64,000 bases of DNA from Afipia massiliensis (GCF_001006325.2 NZ_LBIA02000001.1:2295501-2359500), one strand, 5' to 3'; positions 1-14,898 are shown, counted from the stretch's first letter. Notes: generated from the letters alone by a model not told the origin. Translations and numbers: made by a program.

Positions 1-2
1 CC

Positions 3-182
3 CGCACCGAGCGGCTCGAGTTGCAGCAGCTTCTGGCCCAGCGCGGGTTCTATCGCGGCGAGCCGGACGGCAATCTCGGCGGCGAAACCAGGAAGGCGCT
101 GCGCAGCTTCCAGGCCTCGATCGGGGCTCCGGCCGACGGGTTCGCCTCGTCCGGCGTGCTGGACCGGCTGCGCCGGCGGTAA
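3..182 (+). CDS. C-terminal end of a peptidoglycan-binding protein, probably a lytic murein transglycosylase (partial)
   Basis: Only the last 59 codons are in the window; the gene begins before base 1 and stops with TAA at 180-182. The visible part matches a PG_binding_1 domain: a Gln/Leu-rich helix, then GFYRGEPDG, ETRKALRSFQ and a closing VLDRLRRR. This fold binds cell-wall peptides and usually sits at the C-terminus of periplasmic cell-wall hydrolases. In related genomes a lytic transglycosylase with this tail lies just before a DUF459 protein, as here, so that identity is inferred from context. The catalytic domain cannot be seen. Confidence 0.75.
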   Translation, partial: RTERLELQQLLAQRGFYRGEPDGNLGGETRKALRSFQASIGAPADGFASSGVLDRLRRR

Positions 183-369
183 AACATGTGATTTAAGAAG
201 GGGTTCCCGGCCTGTCGGGCCGGACTGGTCACCTTCAAGTTGACATTTTCCGGGCGCACTTGACGGATGCGGCCGGACCCCGGTTTATGGGCCGATTGCC
301 GGAGTTTTTGGGCGGATGATTTTGCGTCCCGCATGCAAACCGTGGCCACCGGGCGAGCGACCAAGATCC

Positions 370-2031
370 ATGTCGAACAGGCCGAAACCGAAATCTTTCC
401 TGAGCGTGTTCACCGATCGTGGGCCGCTGACGGTACTCGCCGTCGCGGGCGCGATGCTGTTCGGGATCGTCGCTCCGGCCTCGGCGCAGTTCTTCGATTT
501 TGGCTTCGGCCGTCCGCAGCGGCCCGCGCCACCGCCGCAGCGCGGCGGCGGATTCTTCGCGCCGTTCTCGGACAGCTTCGGTCCCGCGCAACAGGCGCCG
601 CGACCGGTGGATTCCTCGCGCGCCCCGGCCGCCGCCAAGCGCGAGGCCCCCGCCGACCGCAATGTGCTGGTGCTCGGCGACGCGATGGCGGACTGGCTCG
701 CCTATGGCCTTGAAGATGCGTTGTCGGAAACGCCGGATCTCGGCGTGATCCGCAAGCACAAGACCGTGTCGGGTCTTTTGAAGTATCAGCCCAAGGGCGA
801 TCCGGCGGACTGGGCCGCGGCGGCAAAGGGAATTCTCGCCACCGAGAAGCCCGACGTCATCGTGGTGATGCTCGGCCTGCACGACCGTATTCCGATCCGC
901 GAGCCCGTGGTCGAAAAGAAGGCCGACGCCAAGCCGGGCGAGAAGCCCGGCGACAAGGCCGACAAGAAAAACACCAAGAAGGATTCCCGCGCCAAGCCGA
1001 ACGAACCGGATGCAGCGGCGAAGCCGGGGGACAAGCCTGCCGATACCAGCGCCGACAACAAGACCGCGGACAACAAGCCTGCGGAAGCGGATGCTGCTGC
1101 GGACGACGACGATCAGCCACAAATCATGGCACCAGACAAAGCGCAGCGCTCCGGCGGCATGCACGATTTCCGCGAGGAGCGCTGGGTAGAACTGTACGCG
1201 AAGAAAATCGAGGAGATGATCGCCGTCCTGAAGTCCAAGGGCGTGCCGGTGCTCTGGGTCGGTCTGCCTGCGGTGCGCGGCGCCAAGGCCACGTCGGACA
1301 TGCTGTTCCTCGATGCGCTGTATCGCGACGGCGCCGGCAAGGCCGGCATCACCTATGTCGATGTCTGGGACGGCTTCGTCGATGACGCCGGGCGCTTCGC
1401 GCAGCAGGGCCCGGACTTCGAGGGCCAGATCCGCCGCCTGCGCTCAAGCGATGGCGTGTTCTTCACCAAGGCCGGCGCGCGCAAGCTCGCGCATTACACC
1501 GAGCGTGAAATCCGCCGCGTGCTCGCAGCCCATACCGGCCCGCTGGCCGTGCCGAGCGAGACCTTCGCGCCGGATTCCAACATCCGCCCGGGCGAAGCCG
1601 GCCCGCGTCCGTTGATGGGGCCGGTGATGCCGCTGGTGGCGTCGCAGGTCGGCACCGATGAACTGCTCGGCGGTGTCGGCACGCGGCCTGCATCGGTGGA
1701 TGCGCTTGCCGCGCGGACGCTGGTGAAGGGTGAGCCGCTCGCCGCGCCCGCCGGCCGCGCCGATGATTTTGCATGGCCGCGCCGCGAAGTGGGCGCTCTC
1801 AGCGCTCCGCCCAGCGATCCGGTGGTGGCCGCTGCGCCGTCCGACGGGACCGCCGCGCCGCCGAAGCCGAAGCCGAAGAAGCAGCAGGTCGTGGTGCAGG
1901 GACTGTTCAATCCCTCCGCGCCGCCCCAGCAGCAGCGTCAGCGCGCCGGCCCCGGCCCGCGTGACGGGTACCAGCGGCCGCCGGGCTTTTTTGGGCAGTC
2001 GCCGTTCTCGGGCCTTTTCTCGCGCTGGTAA
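370..2031 (+). CDS. SGNH-like (DUF459) secreted protein with substituted catalytic residues
   Basis: The 553-residue protein starts at ATG 370; the longer in-frame start at 316 would put a Cys/Pro-rich stretch before the signal peptide. Residues 18-39 are hydrophobic and end in APASA-Q, so it is probably exported. A Pro/Gly-rich linker leads to an SGNH-hydrolase core: LVLGDAMADWL near residue 102, VIVVMLGLHDR, VLWVGLPAVR, and SDGVFFTKAGARKLAHY near residue 375. In active SGNH enzymes the first block is GDS and the last carries a catalytic His (DGxHxT); here the Ser is Ala (residue 105) and the His is Phe. A Lys/Asp/Pro-rich insert of about 65 residues interrupts the core. The neighbouring cell-wall protein suggests an envelope role. 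Catalysis is doubtful. Confidence 0.8.
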   Translation: MSNRPKPKSFLSVFTDRGPLTVLAVAGAMLFGIVAPASAQFFDFGFGRPQRPAPPPQRGGGFFAPFSDSFGPAQQAPRPVDSSRAPAAAKREAPADRNVLVLGDAMADWLAYGLEDALSETPDLGVIRKHKTVSGLLKYQPKGDPADWAAAAKGILATEKPDVIVVMLGLHDRIPIREPVVEKKADAKPGEKPGDKADKKNTKKDSRAKPNEPDAAAKPGDKPADTSADNKTADNKPAEADAAADDDDQPQIMAPDKAQRSGGMHDFREERWVELYAKKIEEMIAVLKSKGVPVLWVGLPAVRGAKATSDMLFLDALYRDGAGKAGITYVDVWDGFVDDAGRFAQQGPDFEGQIRRLRSSDGVFFTKAGARKLAHYTEREIRRVLAAHTGPLAVPSETFAPDSNIRPGEAGPRPLMGPVMPLVASQVGTDELLGGVGTRPASVDALAARTLVKGEPLAAPAGRADDFAWPRREVGALSAPPSDPVVAAAPSDGTAAPPKPKPKKQQVVVQGLFNPSAPPQQQRQRAGPGPRDGYQRPPGFFGQSPFSGLFSRW

Positions 2032-2118
2032 CCAGCGCCATCACCGCGTCTGGATCGCATCAGGTCGATGCAGTAGGGTCCGCGCGGCTGCTCCAGAAAT
2101 TTCCGTCAGGTCGAGATC

Positions 2119-4170
2119 GTGAACAGAAAACAACGCCGGGCTGATGAAAAGACCGGCAAGGCCGCTGCTCGGCCGTCAAGTCTTCTCGAAGAAACCCTGT
2201 TCCGGCAGGCCATGGCGCATCATCAGGCCGGACGGCTGCGCGATGCCGAGGCGAACTATCGCGACGTGCTGGCCGCCAATCCGCGCCACACCGGCGCCCT
2301 GGGTTATCTCGGTCTGCTCGCGCATCAAGCGGGTCACAGCGACGCGGCGATCGATCTGCTGCGCAAGGCGATCGCATCTGACAAGCTTAATCCCGAACCG
2401 CATTACAATCTGGCGCGCATCCTGTCCGACTGCGGACGCGACGACGACGCCATCATGCACAACCGCAAGGCGCTGGAGATCGATCCGGACTTTCCGGGCG
2501 CGCACAACAATCTCGGTGCGTTGCTGCTGCTTCACGGCCGGCCTGCCGAGGCTTTGGCTGCTGCGATCGCAGGATTGCGGATGGACGACGCTGCCGGTCT
2601 CAAGTCGACATTCGTGATGGCGCTCCGCTCGCTCGATCCGGCGGCCATCAAGCTCGACCCGAATGTCATCCAGCTTCTGGTGCGCGCCTTGCGCGAACCG
2701 TGGTGCCGTCCGCGCGATCTGTCGGCAGCCGCAGGCACGATCCTGCTGCGCGCGCCGGCGATGGCGCGCTGCGTCGAGCGGGTGTCGCAGGCAGGCCCGG
2801 CCCTGCTGAATGAGATGTTCGCGGCAACCGATCTGGCGGCGCTCGGCAGCGATGGTTTGCTTGAGGCATCGTTGAGCACGTCGCCGGTTACGACCGTTGC
2901 AGTCGAGCGGGTGTTGACGGCGGTGCGCCGCGCGGCGCTGAACGATATCGCGACCGATACGCTTGAGGCCGATGAGGCGTGGCTGCCGCTGGTGGCAGCG
3001 CTCGGACAACAGAGTTTTATCAACGAATACGTTTTCGACATCACCGAAGACGAGACTGCTCAGCTTGGCCAGCTTCGGGAGACTGTGACCGAGGCCATCG
3101 CGCGGAACGAGGCAATTGCGCCGATCAAGGTTGCGATCCTTGCGAGCTACCTGCCGCTGCATTCTCTCGCCGGAGCGGACAAACTCGCTTCGCAGTCATG
3201 GCCCGGCGCAGTCGCGTCGCTGGTCGCGCAGCAGGTCGGCGATCATCGCGACGAACTGGCGATCTGCCCCGCCATCGAGCGGCTGACAGCGATCGAAGAT
3301 GACGTCTCGGAAAAGGTGCGCGCGCAGTACGAGGAAAATCCGTATCCTCGCTGGAGCAGGGTGTTCGCCGAAACCCAGGCGCTGCCGGTCGATGCCTATA
3401 TCGGGATGCGGTTTCCCGGCGCAGCGTACACGCCGCTCGGCCATCGTGCGCTCGATGTTCTGGTGGCGGGATGCGGCACCGGACAGCATGCGATCCAGCG
3501 CGCGCAGCAATTGCAATCAGCCAACGTGCTGGCGATCGATCTCAGTCTCAGCAGTCTTAGTTACGCGATCAGGAAAACCAGGCAACTCGGGCTGACCAAC
3601 CTGCGTTATGCGCAAGCAGACATACTGGCGCTCGAAGGCGACACCACGTTCGATGTCATCGACTCCAGCGGCGTGCTGCATCATCTGAAGGAGCCGCTGA
3701 CGGGATGGCGCAGGCTCGCCGGTCTGCTGCGCCCGGGCGGGCTGATGCATATCGGGCTCTACAGTTCGACAGCGCGGCGCGACATCAACACCGCGCGCGC
3801 CTATCTCGCGCAGCAGGGGCGGGGCTTTTCAGTTCCGGAGGTGCGACGGTTGCGGGCGGAGTTTGCCGGCCGCGCGCCGGGCGATGAACTGCACAACATC
3901 ACGCAGTTCAGCGACTTCTTCAGCATAAGCGAATGCCGCGACCTGCTGTTTCATGTTCAGGAACATCAGTTCTCGATTCCGCAGATCGCGGATTTTCTTC
4001 GCGAGAGCGGCTTCACGTTCCTCGGCTTCGAGACCCCGGCGCGGACGGGTTACCTGCGGCGGTTTCCCGGCGACAGGGCGGCGACCAATCTTGCCAACTG
4101 GGCAACATTTGAGGCCGAGAACCCGTCGACCTTCGCGCAGATGTATCAGTTCTGGATCCAGAAGAGCTGA
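2119..4170 (+). CDS. TPR-repeat protein fused to a class I SAM-dependent methyltransferase
   Basis: A 683-residue protein starting at GTG 2119. The N-terminus MNRKQRRA is a common opening of rhizobial TPR proteins. Residues about 25-170 hold four TPR units (for example AEANYRDVLAANPRH, AIDLLRKAIASD, AIMHNRKALEIDPDF). A long middle part of unclear fold follows, then YEENPYPRWSR near residue 402 and a Rossmann methyltransferase with the SAM motif VLVAGCGTGQHAI near 448 and DVIDSSGVLHHL near 513. The likely role is methylation of a protein or glycan partner held by the TPRs; the substrate is unknown. It is probably cytoplasmic, as no signal peptide is seen. It appears to be transcribed alone and is followed by an inverted repeat. 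Confidence 0.85.
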   Translation: MNRKQRRADEKTGKAAARPSSLLEETLFRQAMAHHQAGRLRDAEANYRDVLAANPRHTGALGYLGLLAHQAGHSDAAIDLLRKAIASDKLNPEPHYNLARILSDCGRDDDAIMHNRKALEIDPDFPGAHNNLGALLLLHGRPAEALAAAIAGLRMDDAAGLKSTFVMALRSLDPAAIKLDPNVIQLLVRALREPWCRPRDLSAAAGTILLRAPAMARCVERVSQAGPALLNEMFAATDLAALGSDGLLEASLSTSPVTTVAVERVLTAVRRAALNDIATDTLEADEAWLPLVAALGQQSFINEYVFDITEDETAQLGQLRETVTEAIARNEAIAPIKVAILASYLPLHSLAGADKLASQSWPGAVASLVAQQVGDHRDELAICPAIERLTAIEDDVSEKVRAQYEENPYPRWSRVFAETQALPVDAYIGMRFPGAAYTPLGHRALDVLVAGCGTGQHAIQRAQQLQSANVLAIDLSLSSLSYAIRKTRQLGLTNLRYAQADILALEGDTTFDVIDSSGVLHHLKEPLTGWRRLAGLLRPGGLMHIGLYSSTARRDINTARAYLAQQGRGFSVPEVRRLRAEFAGRAPGDELHNITQFSDFFSISECRDLLFHVQEHQFSIPQIADFLRESGFTFLGFETPARTGYLRRFPGDRAATNLANWATFEAENPSTFAQMYQFWIQKS

Positions 4171-4193
4171 TTTCAGAGTGCGGACTCTCCCCG

Positions 4194-4260
4194 CTCATTC
4201 CCGCGCAAGCGGGAATCCAGATATTCAGAAGAGTGGGTCCCCGCTTCCGCGGGGACGAAC
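4194..4260. repeat. Family A inverted repeat pair, short and divergent copy
   Basis: The left arm reads CATTCCCGCGCAAGCGGGAA and the right arm GTCCCCGCTTCCGCGGGGAC. Each arm can fold alone and the two arms are inverted relative to each other. It lies just after the TPR-methyltransferase stop and may act as a transcription end. The same core recurs at six other places in the window. Confidence 0.7.
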
Positions 4261-4392
4261 GGAATTGTCTGACGCCTTGGCGTGTTGCGCAGTTCCAGTT
4301 CCCAGCAAAAAATCTACGCAGTTCCCTCGGCTAGTTCCGGAACGCTCGCGCGCCTTCGCCGTTGGTCACCCTCTTAACGGATGGAGGATGAC

Positions 4393-4779
4393 ATGAAGAT
4401 TCGTAAGGCAATGGCAGTTGCGGTGATCGCACTGACGCCGGGCATCGCGCTTGCGCAGAGCGCCACGGTGGAAGGCGCGCGCGACGGCGCAGCCGCGGGT
4501 CATGCCATCGGCGGTCCTGTGGGCGGAGCGGTCGGCGGTACGGTTGGCGCCGCGGTCGGCACCGCCATCGATATTCCGGCGGCCGTGATTTCGTCGGTCA
4601 CCGGTTTGCCGGGACCTTCGGTGGTCGTGAAGGAGCGCGTGGTGGTCGGTGAGCCGCTGCCGAGCTATGTCGAAGTGCGTCCGGTGCCGAGTCACGTCGA
4701 ATATCACTATGCGGTCGTGAACGACCGTCGTGTGATCGTCGAACCGCGGACACGCCGCGTCATTCGCGTCATCGAGTAA
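4393..4779 (+). CDS. DUF1236-type small secreted protein
   Basis: The 128-residue product starts at ATG 4393, chosen because GGAGG lies about five bases upstream; the ATG at 4381 lies before that site. Residues 1-21 form a signal peptide ending ALA-Q. A Gly/Ala-rich stretch (GGPVGGAVGG, GAAVGTAID) resembles glycine-zipper segments. The C-terminal part VVVGEPLPSYVEVRPVP and YHYAVVNDRRVIVEP is typical of DUF1236, a family abundant in Bradyrhizobium-like bacteria with no established function. It is probably periplasmic or envelope-associated. It is a single-gene unit closed by a clear terminator. Confidence 0.82.
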   Translation: MKIRKAMAVAVIALTPGIALAQSATVEGARDGAAAGHAIGGPVGGAVGGTVGAAVGTAIDIPAAVISSVTGLPGPSVVVKERVVVGEPLPSYVEVRPVPSHVEYHYAVVNDRRVIVEPRTRRVIRVIE

Positions 4780-4814
4780 CGGTGTCCTGAGCAGCAGCAC
4801 CGGATGATGCGACG

Positions 4815-4846
4815 AAAAGGCCCCGTCACCGGACGGGGCCTTTTTG
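4815..4846 (+). terminator. Rho-independent terminator after the DUF1236 gene
   Basis: The stem AAGGCCCCGTC pairs with GACGGGGCCTT around a four-base loop and is followed by a T run (TTTTTGT). It lies 36 bases after the stop codon on the same strand. Confidence 0.85.
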
Positions 4847-4859
4847 TAAGAAGATTTTC

Positions 4860-5252
4860 TTATCCCTCCCCCTTGTGGGGAGGGTCGGCGCGAAGCGCCG
4901 GGGTGGGGGTACGCAACGTAGAAAGAACTGTCTCCATCACTCCACTCAAATTCTGATCGATGTCTGAGTTCCAGAACCGAAGAACCCTGAATCCTTGTGA
5001 AGCCAGAAAAGCATCGCGCGCTTGATCGGACTTACGGCCCGGATGAATTCCATGCTGGCCGCCGTCCGGTTCGATAATCAGGCGATTACGGAAGGAAGCG
5101 AAATCAACGATGTATCGCCCGATGGGGGATTGTTTACGAAAATGGAAGCCGAGTGTTTTCAATTCACGTAACTTCACCCACAGTTTAACTTCCTGCGGTG
5201 TGAGCTGTTTGCGAAGTGCGCGGGCATTTTCGTTTGGCCCGATAACCCCCAC
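4860..5252 (-). CDS. DUF559-family PD-(D/E)XK endonuclease (Vsr-like), carried inside inverted repeats
   Basis: The 130-residue protein has the full DUF559 pattern: ARALRKQLTPQEVKLW, FHFRKQSPIGRYIVDF (catalytic Asp), LIIEPDGGQH (catalytic Glu region) and GFRVLRFWNSDI. The family belongs to the PD-(D/E)XK nuclease fold related to very-short-patch repair endonuclease; its substrates are not established. The GTG start at 5252 lies inside the right repeat arm. The last residues, TPTPALRADPPHKGEG, and the TAA stop come from translation of the left arm. The gene is compact with no sign of decay. It lies between DUF1236 and gltD but belongs to neither operon. The start is the least certain point: no good Shine-Dalgarno is seen. 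Confidence 0.85.
   Translation of the reverse strand: MGVIGPNENARALRKQLTPQEVKLWVKLRELKTLGFHFRKQSPIGRYIVDFASFRNRLIIEPDGGQHGIHPGRKSDQARDAFLASQGFRVLRFWNSDIDQNLSGVMETVLSTLRTPTPALRADPPHKGEG
4862..4910. repeat. Family B repeat arm, left end of the DUF559 cassette
   Basis: The arm reads TCCCTCCCCCTTGTGGGGAG, then a perfect hairpin CGGCGC-GAA-GCGCCG, then GGGTGGGGGT. It is inverted relative to the arm at 5245-5297; the outer 23 bases and the GGGTGGGGGT inner end match, while the central hairpin differs. The TAA stop of the DUF559 gene lies at its outer edge. Confidence 0.9.
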
Positions 5253-5297
5253 CCGGCTGACCTGCGGTCAGCCACCCTCCCCACAAGGGGGAGGGAT
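5245..5297. repeat. Family B repeat arm, right end of the DUF559 cassette
   Basis: Read on the minus strand this arm is TCCCTCCCCCTTGTGGGGAG, then the perfect hairpin GGCTGACC-GCA-GGTCAGCC, then GGGTGGGGGTTAT. It is the inverted partner of 4862-4910. The GTG start codon of the DUF559 gene is part of the GGGTGGGGG block. TA dinucleotides lie just outside both cassette ends. Confidence 0.9.
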
Positions 5298-5325
5298 AGT
5301 AGGCCGAACGCTCTCCCAAATCCGC

Positions 5326-6783
<1,458 letters not shown>

Positions 6784-6861
6784 TTACCCCGACGCCTCTG
6801 AATTGTCCGGTTGTCGTTTCGGGGCGCGCGCCTGGCGCAACCCCGGAGTCATGTTTGCCGC

Positions 6862-11580
<4,719 letters not shown>

Positions 11581-11970
11581 TCTCATCCTCACGCCTCTTT
11601 AGAGGCAGTCTATTTTAACCCATTTTGGCCGCAGCTTCGGCGTTCGCGGTACCCTTGGGAATCTCCCTGGGCCACCGCTCGCGCTGTCACGAGCCTCGCT
11701 TTAGAAATTGCAGCTCGCGCGCGCCGTTTCCAGCTGCCGTGCGGCCTGCCTGCATTCCGGGCGCTGCAAACGCCATGCCGAACATACCCGGAAAATGGGA
11801 CAGCAGTCCTGTCCTACCGCCGAGATTGCCAAACTTTTTCCTATCACACAAGCGCGTGAGAGTCCCCGCTACCATGCCGGACTTGCGCCCGGTCCGGAGA
11901 CCGCCCCGATTTCGGATTTGCAAACCAAAATCGGATACTTCTGGTCTTTTCGGACGCCAGAGCCTGATTC
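11581..11970. other. Divergent intergenic region between gltB and a membrane-protein gene
   Basis: About 390 bases without a convincing gene. It must hold the promoters for gltB (minus) and the membrane protein (plus), but I cannot identify either with confidence. A small inverted repeat, GGACAG-CAGTC-CTGTCC, is present at 11798-11814. An open frame running across the region from 11625 has no family features. Confidence 0.6.
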
Positions 11971-13851
11971 ATGAACGTGGAGTTGAAGCAAAAGACCGGC
12001 ACGGCTTCACCTTCGCCACAGGCGCAGAATCCCGATCGGAACGGGGTGCAGGCCGGGTTCGTCGTGACCGCGCTCGGCGTTCTGTATTTGATCTATCTGG
12101 CGATCTACCTGCCCTTCCTGCCAATGGCGGGCGGCACGGTCGGTCATGATTACGGGCTGCATTTCCCGAACCTGCTCACCGGTTTCTATTGGCACTTGCA
12201 GAACGGCCTGTTCGCCATTCCGTGGTTCTCGCCCAGCCAATGCGGCGGCTTTCCCTATTTTCCCGATCCGAACGTGGCCTATGTCTCGGTCCCCCAGTTT
12301 CTGGTCTTTGTCGTATCGCCCATGCCGGCGGTCCAGCTCACGTTCCTGCTTTTCTCGCTGATCGGTCTCGTGGGTTGCTACATCCTGATGCGCTGTGGAT
12401 TTCGCTCGTCCCGTGTCGCCGGCGTGCTGGCGGCGGGATTGTTCCTTTTCAACGGCTTCTTCGCCGCCCGGATGCTGGTCGGGCATCTGACGTTCCACGC
12501 TTTCGCACTGACGCCGCTGATGATCGCGGCTCTGCTGCCCGGCCTTCCGGATCGCCATGAATCGGCTCAGTCGCGCTTCAGGCTTGCACGCGCTGGATTT
12601 GCTGTACGCGCATGCATCGCCGGGCTCTGCCTTGCCTATATGTTCCAGTCAGGAATGGTGCATGGCATCCCACCGGTCCTGTTGGCGACGGTCATCATCA
12701 TCCTGATTCATGCCTTGTGCTTTGGCTGGAATTGGCAGCCGTGGCTTTTGCTCGCGGCGGCGGGCCTGTTGTCCCTGGCGCTTTGCGCGGGCAAGCTGGT
12801 TTCCGAACTGGCCCTGTTGTCGAACTTCCCGCGCGACGACTATCCGCTTCCCGGCATTGTCAGTCTCTGGACGGCACTTCGGGCCATCCTGCAGGCGCTT
12901 TTTCTGTCGCCGCCCGGAGATGCCGCCGAGATCATAACAAACTCGATGTGGCTGCTTGAGCGGCACGAGTGGGAGTATGGGGTCTCAATCGGGGCGGCGC
13001 TCGTGCTCCTCGCGATCGCTGCGGTCTTTGTCTCCCGCAGGCGCCACCTTGCGCCTCTCGCAACTGATCGCATGTTGGTTCTCTGTGGCATCCTGCTCCT
13101 GTTGCTGCTGCCGATTGCGATCAACTGGTATCAGCCGGCATGGAACGGGCTGCTGAAGTCGCTTCCGTATTTCGGCAACAGCAGCAACCTGCTGCGTTTT
13201 TTCAGCACCTATATTCCGGTCGTGATCGTGGTTGTGGGTCTGGCACTGGATCGGCTGCCGATCGGCGATCCGTCCGGGCGGTCCATCCGGCTGCTGCTTG
13301 CCGGAGGCGGCCTGTGCGCGATGGTGCTGCAGAGTATCGGAACGGACCGGAGCTACTACGCCGAGAAGACGTATCCCATTGCTCCGGTCGAAGCGGCATA
13401 CGCCCGCGCCAGCGCCACGCGGACTATCCCGAGCATCAAGGCCATCGGCGGTAACGGCGACCGCCCCTCGATGACGTCGAATGACGCCATGATCGATGGC
13501 AGCTCGCAGCGCTATTGTTACCAGCCGTTGTTCGGATATCAGCTCGAGAAGTTTCCAGTCGCGCCGTTGCGGTCGGGACCCGTGATCGATCCTGCCCGTC
13601 AGGACATCAACTTGAAAAATCCTGCATGCTATGTGTTTCCAGCTCAGAACAACTGCAAACCCGGCGATCATTTCAAGCTCGCAGAGCTGGATAAAGCCGT
13701 GGCGTTTTTAGCCTACCGCCCCTTTGCCTTCGAACAGCCGCTCAGACAAAAATTGGCGACCTGGCTCAGCCTGATTGCGATGATCGGGGTGATCGCGACG
13801 CTTTTCGCGGCCTCGGCTGTTGCCCTCATGAAGCGAACCTCAGGACGTTAG
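11971..13851 (+). CDS. Polytopic membrane protein, possibly a GT-C type glycosyltransferase
   Basis: The 626-residue protein has a short cytoplasmic N-terminus and about eleven hydrophobic segments (for example near residues 32-52, 105-135, 143-165, 205-260). The first large loop after TM1 contains GGTVGHDYGLHFPN and WFSPSQCGGFPYFPDPN. An acidic residue in the first extracytoplasmic loop, followed by alternating helices and loops, is typical of GT-C enzymes that use polyprenyl-phosphate sugars; this assignment is inferred from architecture only. A soluble loop of about 150 residues comes before the last TM. It starts at ATG 11971, has no obvious operon partner, and is divergent from gltB. I do not recognise a specific function. 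Confidence 0.7.
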   Translation: MNVELKQKTGTASPSPQAQNPDRNGVQAGFVVTALGVLYLIYLAIYLPFLPMAGGTVGHDYGLHFPNLLTGFYWHLQNGLFAIPWFSPSQCGGFPYFPDPNVAYVSVPQFLVFVVSPMPAVQLTFLLFSLIGLVGCYILMRCGFRSSRVAGVLAAGLFLFNGFFAARMLVGHLTFHAFALTPLMIAALLPGLPDRHESAQSRFRLARAGFAVRACIAGLCLAYMFQSGMVHGIPPVLLATVIIILIHALCFGWNWQPWLLLAAAGLLSLALCAGKLVSELALLSNFPRDDYPLPGIVSLWTALRAILQALFLSPPGDAAEIITNSMWLLERHEWEYGVSIGAALVLLAIAAVFVSRRRHLAPLATDRMLVLCGILLLLLLPIAINWYQPAWNGLLKSLPYFGNSSNLLRFFSTYIPVVIVVVGLALDRLPIGDPSGRSIRLLLAGGGLCAMVLQSIGTDRSYYAEKTYPIAPVEAAYARASATRTIPSIKAIGGNGDRPSMTSNDAMIDGSSQRYCYQPLFGYQLEKFPVAPLRSGPVIDPARQDINLKNPACYVFPAQNNCKPGDHFKLAELDKAVAFLAYRPFAFEQPLRQKLATWLSLIAMIGVIATLFAASAVALMKRTSGR

Positions 13852-14019
13852 AACGACTGATGGCGGCCATGCTGCCCCTGTCGCCCTCATGACCGCCTCA
13901 GGATTGAGGCAATCCTGCCGCCGTCCGGTCCAAGCTCTGCCGAATTCGGAAACGACTTTTAACCTCTGATTGTGGGGAGCCCGGGCGGGTCCGGGACACT
14001 GGATGGGAGGCCATGGGCG

Positions 14020-14898
14020 ATGACATTGTTTTCGAGGGGACCGTCGACCGGGCGGGCCGTCGCGGCCGGCGCGTTTTTTGCTGCCATTGCGGCTTTCAGC
14101 TCGCCGATGCTTGCCGCAGACGACTTTCCGGTGGTGGGCGACATCCGGATCGAAATGCCGCGAATCCTGGAGGATGATGGCCCAACGCCGCCGCCCGAGG
14201 GCCGTTACGTCGGGCGCTATGACGAACAGCCTTATCCACAGCGGCCCTATGCAGGTTCTTATCGTCCCGGGCCTTATGGGTCGGGGTCCCATGCGGCAAT
14301 CCCCTCGGCGCGCAACCTGCGTTCCGCACCGGCGGCGCGGCCAATGCTGCCGCCCGAACAGGTCGTGACCGTTCTGCGCTCAAGCGGCTACTCGCCGCTC
14401 GGCCGGGTTACCCAGCGCGGCTGGATCTACACCGTTGCCGCGTTCGATCGGTATGGTGACGACGGCCGCCTGATCATCGACGCCCGCACCGGGCAGATCA
14501 TACGCTTCATCCCGGCTCAGGCCGTCGATGAGCGGATCATGGGGGTCTACGGCCCGCCGCCGACAGTTTACGCCGGCTATGAAAACCGGCGCGGATCGCT
14601 GCTGGATCTGCGAAATGCTCCGCGCCCGCCGAACGCTGTGCCGAAGTCGGCGCGGCGTTCTCCAAAGGCGGCCACCCAGACCGCACAGCCGTCACCGGGT
14701 GGAACCGCCCCCGCACCACAGGCGGCGGCTCCTGCGCCGGCGGCCGCGCCCTCGGCGGAACCTGCGGCGAAGCCAGCGGTGGCCGAGGCCAAGCCGGCAG
14801 CGGCGACGGTCGGGGCGGCAGGGCCGTCCGCGGCTGCGCCGTCCACGCTGAAACTGTGGCCGACGCAGGCGATGCCGGACGTTCAGCCGCTGCAGTAA
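14020..14898 (+). CDS. Secreted protein with a PepSY-like domain and a Pro/Ala-rich tail
   Basis: The start at ATG 14020 is supported by GGGAGG nine bases upstream; in-frame ATG 13972 lies before that site. The 292-residue product has a signal peptide (hydrophobic about 12-30, ending MLAA-DD). A central module reads VVTVLRSSGYSPLGRVTQRG, then WIYTVAAFDRYGDDGRLIID and ARTGQIIRFIP, which resembles PepSY-type repeats found in periplasmic protease-inhibitor or metal-linked proteins. The last 90 residues are Ala/Pro-rich and low in complexity. The protein is probably periplasmic; its function is not known. It converges with the heat-shock gene on the other strand. Confidence 0.7.
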   Translation: MTLFSRGPSTGRAVAAGAFFAAIAAFSSPMLAADDFPVVGDIRIEMPRILEDDGPTPPPEGRYVGRYDEQPYPQRPYAGSYRPGPYGSGSHAAIPSARNLRSAPAARPMLPPEQVVTVLRSSGYSPLGRVTQRGWIYTVAAFDRYGDDGRLIIDARTGQIIRFIPAQAVDERIMGVYGPPPTVYAGYENRRGSLLDLRNAPRPPNAVPKSARRSPKAATQTAQPSPGGTAPAPQAAAPAPAAAPSAEPAAKPAVAEAKPAAATVGAAGPSAAAPSTLKLWPTQAMPDVQPLQ

